Assembly (NCBI RefSeq): GCF_021431965.1
Contig: NZ_CP090370.1
Coordinates: forward strand, 496,001-560,000
Direction: 5' to 3'
Length of the DNA stretch: 64,000 bases
Origin: Erythrobacter sp. SDW2
GTDB lineage: Bacteria > Pseudomonadota > Alphaproteobacteria > Sphingomonadales > Sphingomonadaceae
Shown here: piece after piece, positions 63,309 through 64,000 of the stretch
Numbering within the stretch: the first letter of the stretch is position 1
How the letters are laid out: each line of letters opens with the position of its first letter
Program-made: the position numbers and the translations under genes
Notes under the pieces: generated by a model
What the model saw: the letters and a program-made list of their open reading frames with translations, nothing else
Databases searched by the model: none
Told to the model about the DNA's origin: nothing

Positions 63309-64000
63309 TTATTCGTCCGGTTCCGGTGCCTCGGGAGTTTCGGGTGCCGTCGGCGCGGCAGGTGCCGTCGGCGCCCCGGGCGCTGCCGGCGCGGCGGCCG
63401 GCTTGCAGTTCAGCGTGCCCGAACCGAAGGCCTTGATGTTGCACTTGGCGGTGCCGGTAACGGTGATGTCGCCCGAACCGGCGATATTGGCCTCGACTTC
63501 ACCGTCGGAGGCGAATTGGGCATCGCCCGAGCCGCCGACGTTGATTTCCGCCTTGTCCACCTTGAGCCCGGCCATCTCCGCCTTGCCCGAACCGCCGACG
63601 GTCATTTGCAGCCGCTCGACCGTGCCCTTCGCCAACACCGTGCCGCTGCCGCCGATGGTGATCTCCAGGCTTTCGCCTGCGAGCGTCCCGACATCGACCG
63701 TGCCCGAGCCACCGATGGTCACCTCGGCCTTGCTCGCCATGCCCGGCAGGGTGGCGGTGCCCGAACCGGCGATCACCACCTCTTCCGGCAGCGGCATGGT
63801 TACGCGGACGGTCGCGGTGCCGCCGTCCTTCCAGCTGTTCTTCTCGCGCATGATGCCGAGCGTGCCTTCTTCGAGGTTGAAGCGCAGCGCATCGACCGCC
63901 GCCTGGTCGCCTTCGACCTTGATGTCGAGCTTCGCGCCTTCGGTCACGACGAGCGTGTCAGGGCCGGCCAGGATCACGCCCCTTGGCGCGTCGCCGCTCA
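63309..64000 (-). CDS. GIN-domain (DUF2807) protein, N-terminus outside the window
   Basis: The frame is open to the right edge, so the start and any signal peptide are missing. About 230 residues are seen: a head region (GVILAGPDTLVVTEGAKLDI) then a beta-helix-like array of short repeats with GSG turns (VVIAGSGTATL, VTIGGSGTVDV, ITIGGSGTVLA, MTVGGSGKAEM, INVGGSGDAQF, ANIAGSGDITV). It ends in an Ala/Pro/Thr/Glu-rich tail. Such proteins are usually exported adhesion-like envelope proteins of unknown function. Confidence 0.85.
   Translation of the reverse strand, partial: SGDAPRGVILAGPDTLVVTEGAKLDIKVEGDQAAVDALRFNLEEGTLGIMREKNSWKDGGTATVRVTMPLPEEVVIAGSGTATLPGMASKAEVTIGGSGTVDVGTLAGESLEITIGGSGTVLAKGTVERLQMTVGGSGKAEMAGLKVDKAEINVGGSGDAQFASDGEVEANIAGSGDITVTGTAKCNIKAFGSGTLNCKPAAAPAAPGAPTAPAAPTAPETPEAPEPDE

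Overview
This is a GC-rich bacterial chromosome segment, most likely from an alphaproteobacterium of the order Sphingomonadales (Erythrobacter/Sphingomonas-like). The evidence is a fused ThiS-ThiG, an UrcA family protein, a PopZ-type DUF2497 protein, DUF1491, a HemJ-type protoporphyrinogen oxidase, a COX15/CtaA heme A synthase and an extended ribosomal protein S9. The assignment rests on gene content and order, not on a database search. I saw no tRNA, rRNA, CRISPR array, insertion sequence or prophage.

The centre of the window looks like the chromosome origin. A divergent 320-base intergenic region (31054-31373) separates the minus-strand block ppsR-maf-aroE-coaE-dnaQ-hpf-ptsN from the plus-strand block hemE-hemJ-rho. 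This matches the Caulobacter-type oriC neighbourhood. The region holds two near-consensus DnaA boxes, two TGGGGA (W-box-like) motifs, six GANTC methylation sites and an AT-rich tract. Further right come mnmE-mnmG-rsmG-parA-parB with four parS palindromes (36.8-40.6 kb), one of which contains the mnmE start codon. A PopZ-like polar organiser lies at 19.4 kb, so origin, parS, ParAB and probable polar anchor share one window.

Left arm (1-24.5 kb): a DUF885 lipoprotein with a terminator in its leader, pyrD, gamma-glutamyltranspeptidase, an acyl-CoA synthetase, two unknown genes, csbD, thiSG, a MerC-like protein, ctaA-cutA, rplM-rpsI, a metallophosphoesterase/diacylglycerol-kinase pair, urcA, a LytS/LytTR two-component pair, class I fumarase, an isoaspartate-methyltransferase-like gene with tolC behind a palindromic operator, popZ, an S9 peptidase, a 2Fe-2S ferredoxin, a CBS protein, an IscA-type protein and exonuclease III.

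The most unusual part is 42.7-55.9 kb, directly after parB. A tightly overlapping operon encodes a CHASE2 sensor with a degenerate kinase end, a single-domain response regulator, a membrane protein with two PgsC/CapC-like units and a large soluble tail, two small envelope proteins (one with a possible hydrolase motif), and a 1380-residue protein. That protein carries a PgsB/CapB (poly-gamma-glutamate synthase) ligase domain between HEAT-like and helical regions. Facing it are an outer-membrane beta-barrel gene and a receiver-Hpt phosphorelay gene. I read this as a non-canonical, regulated Gram-negative system for making and exporting a poly-glutamate-like polymer.

The right end (55.9-64 kb) holds a glycine-zipper envelope protein, free methionine-R-sulfoxide reductase, a PQQ-type sugar dehydrogenase, a DUF815 ATPase, an acyl-CoA dehydrogenase, threonylcarbamoyl-AMP synthase, a small lipoprotein whose start sits in a large inverted repeat, and a partial GIN-domain (DUF2807) protein.
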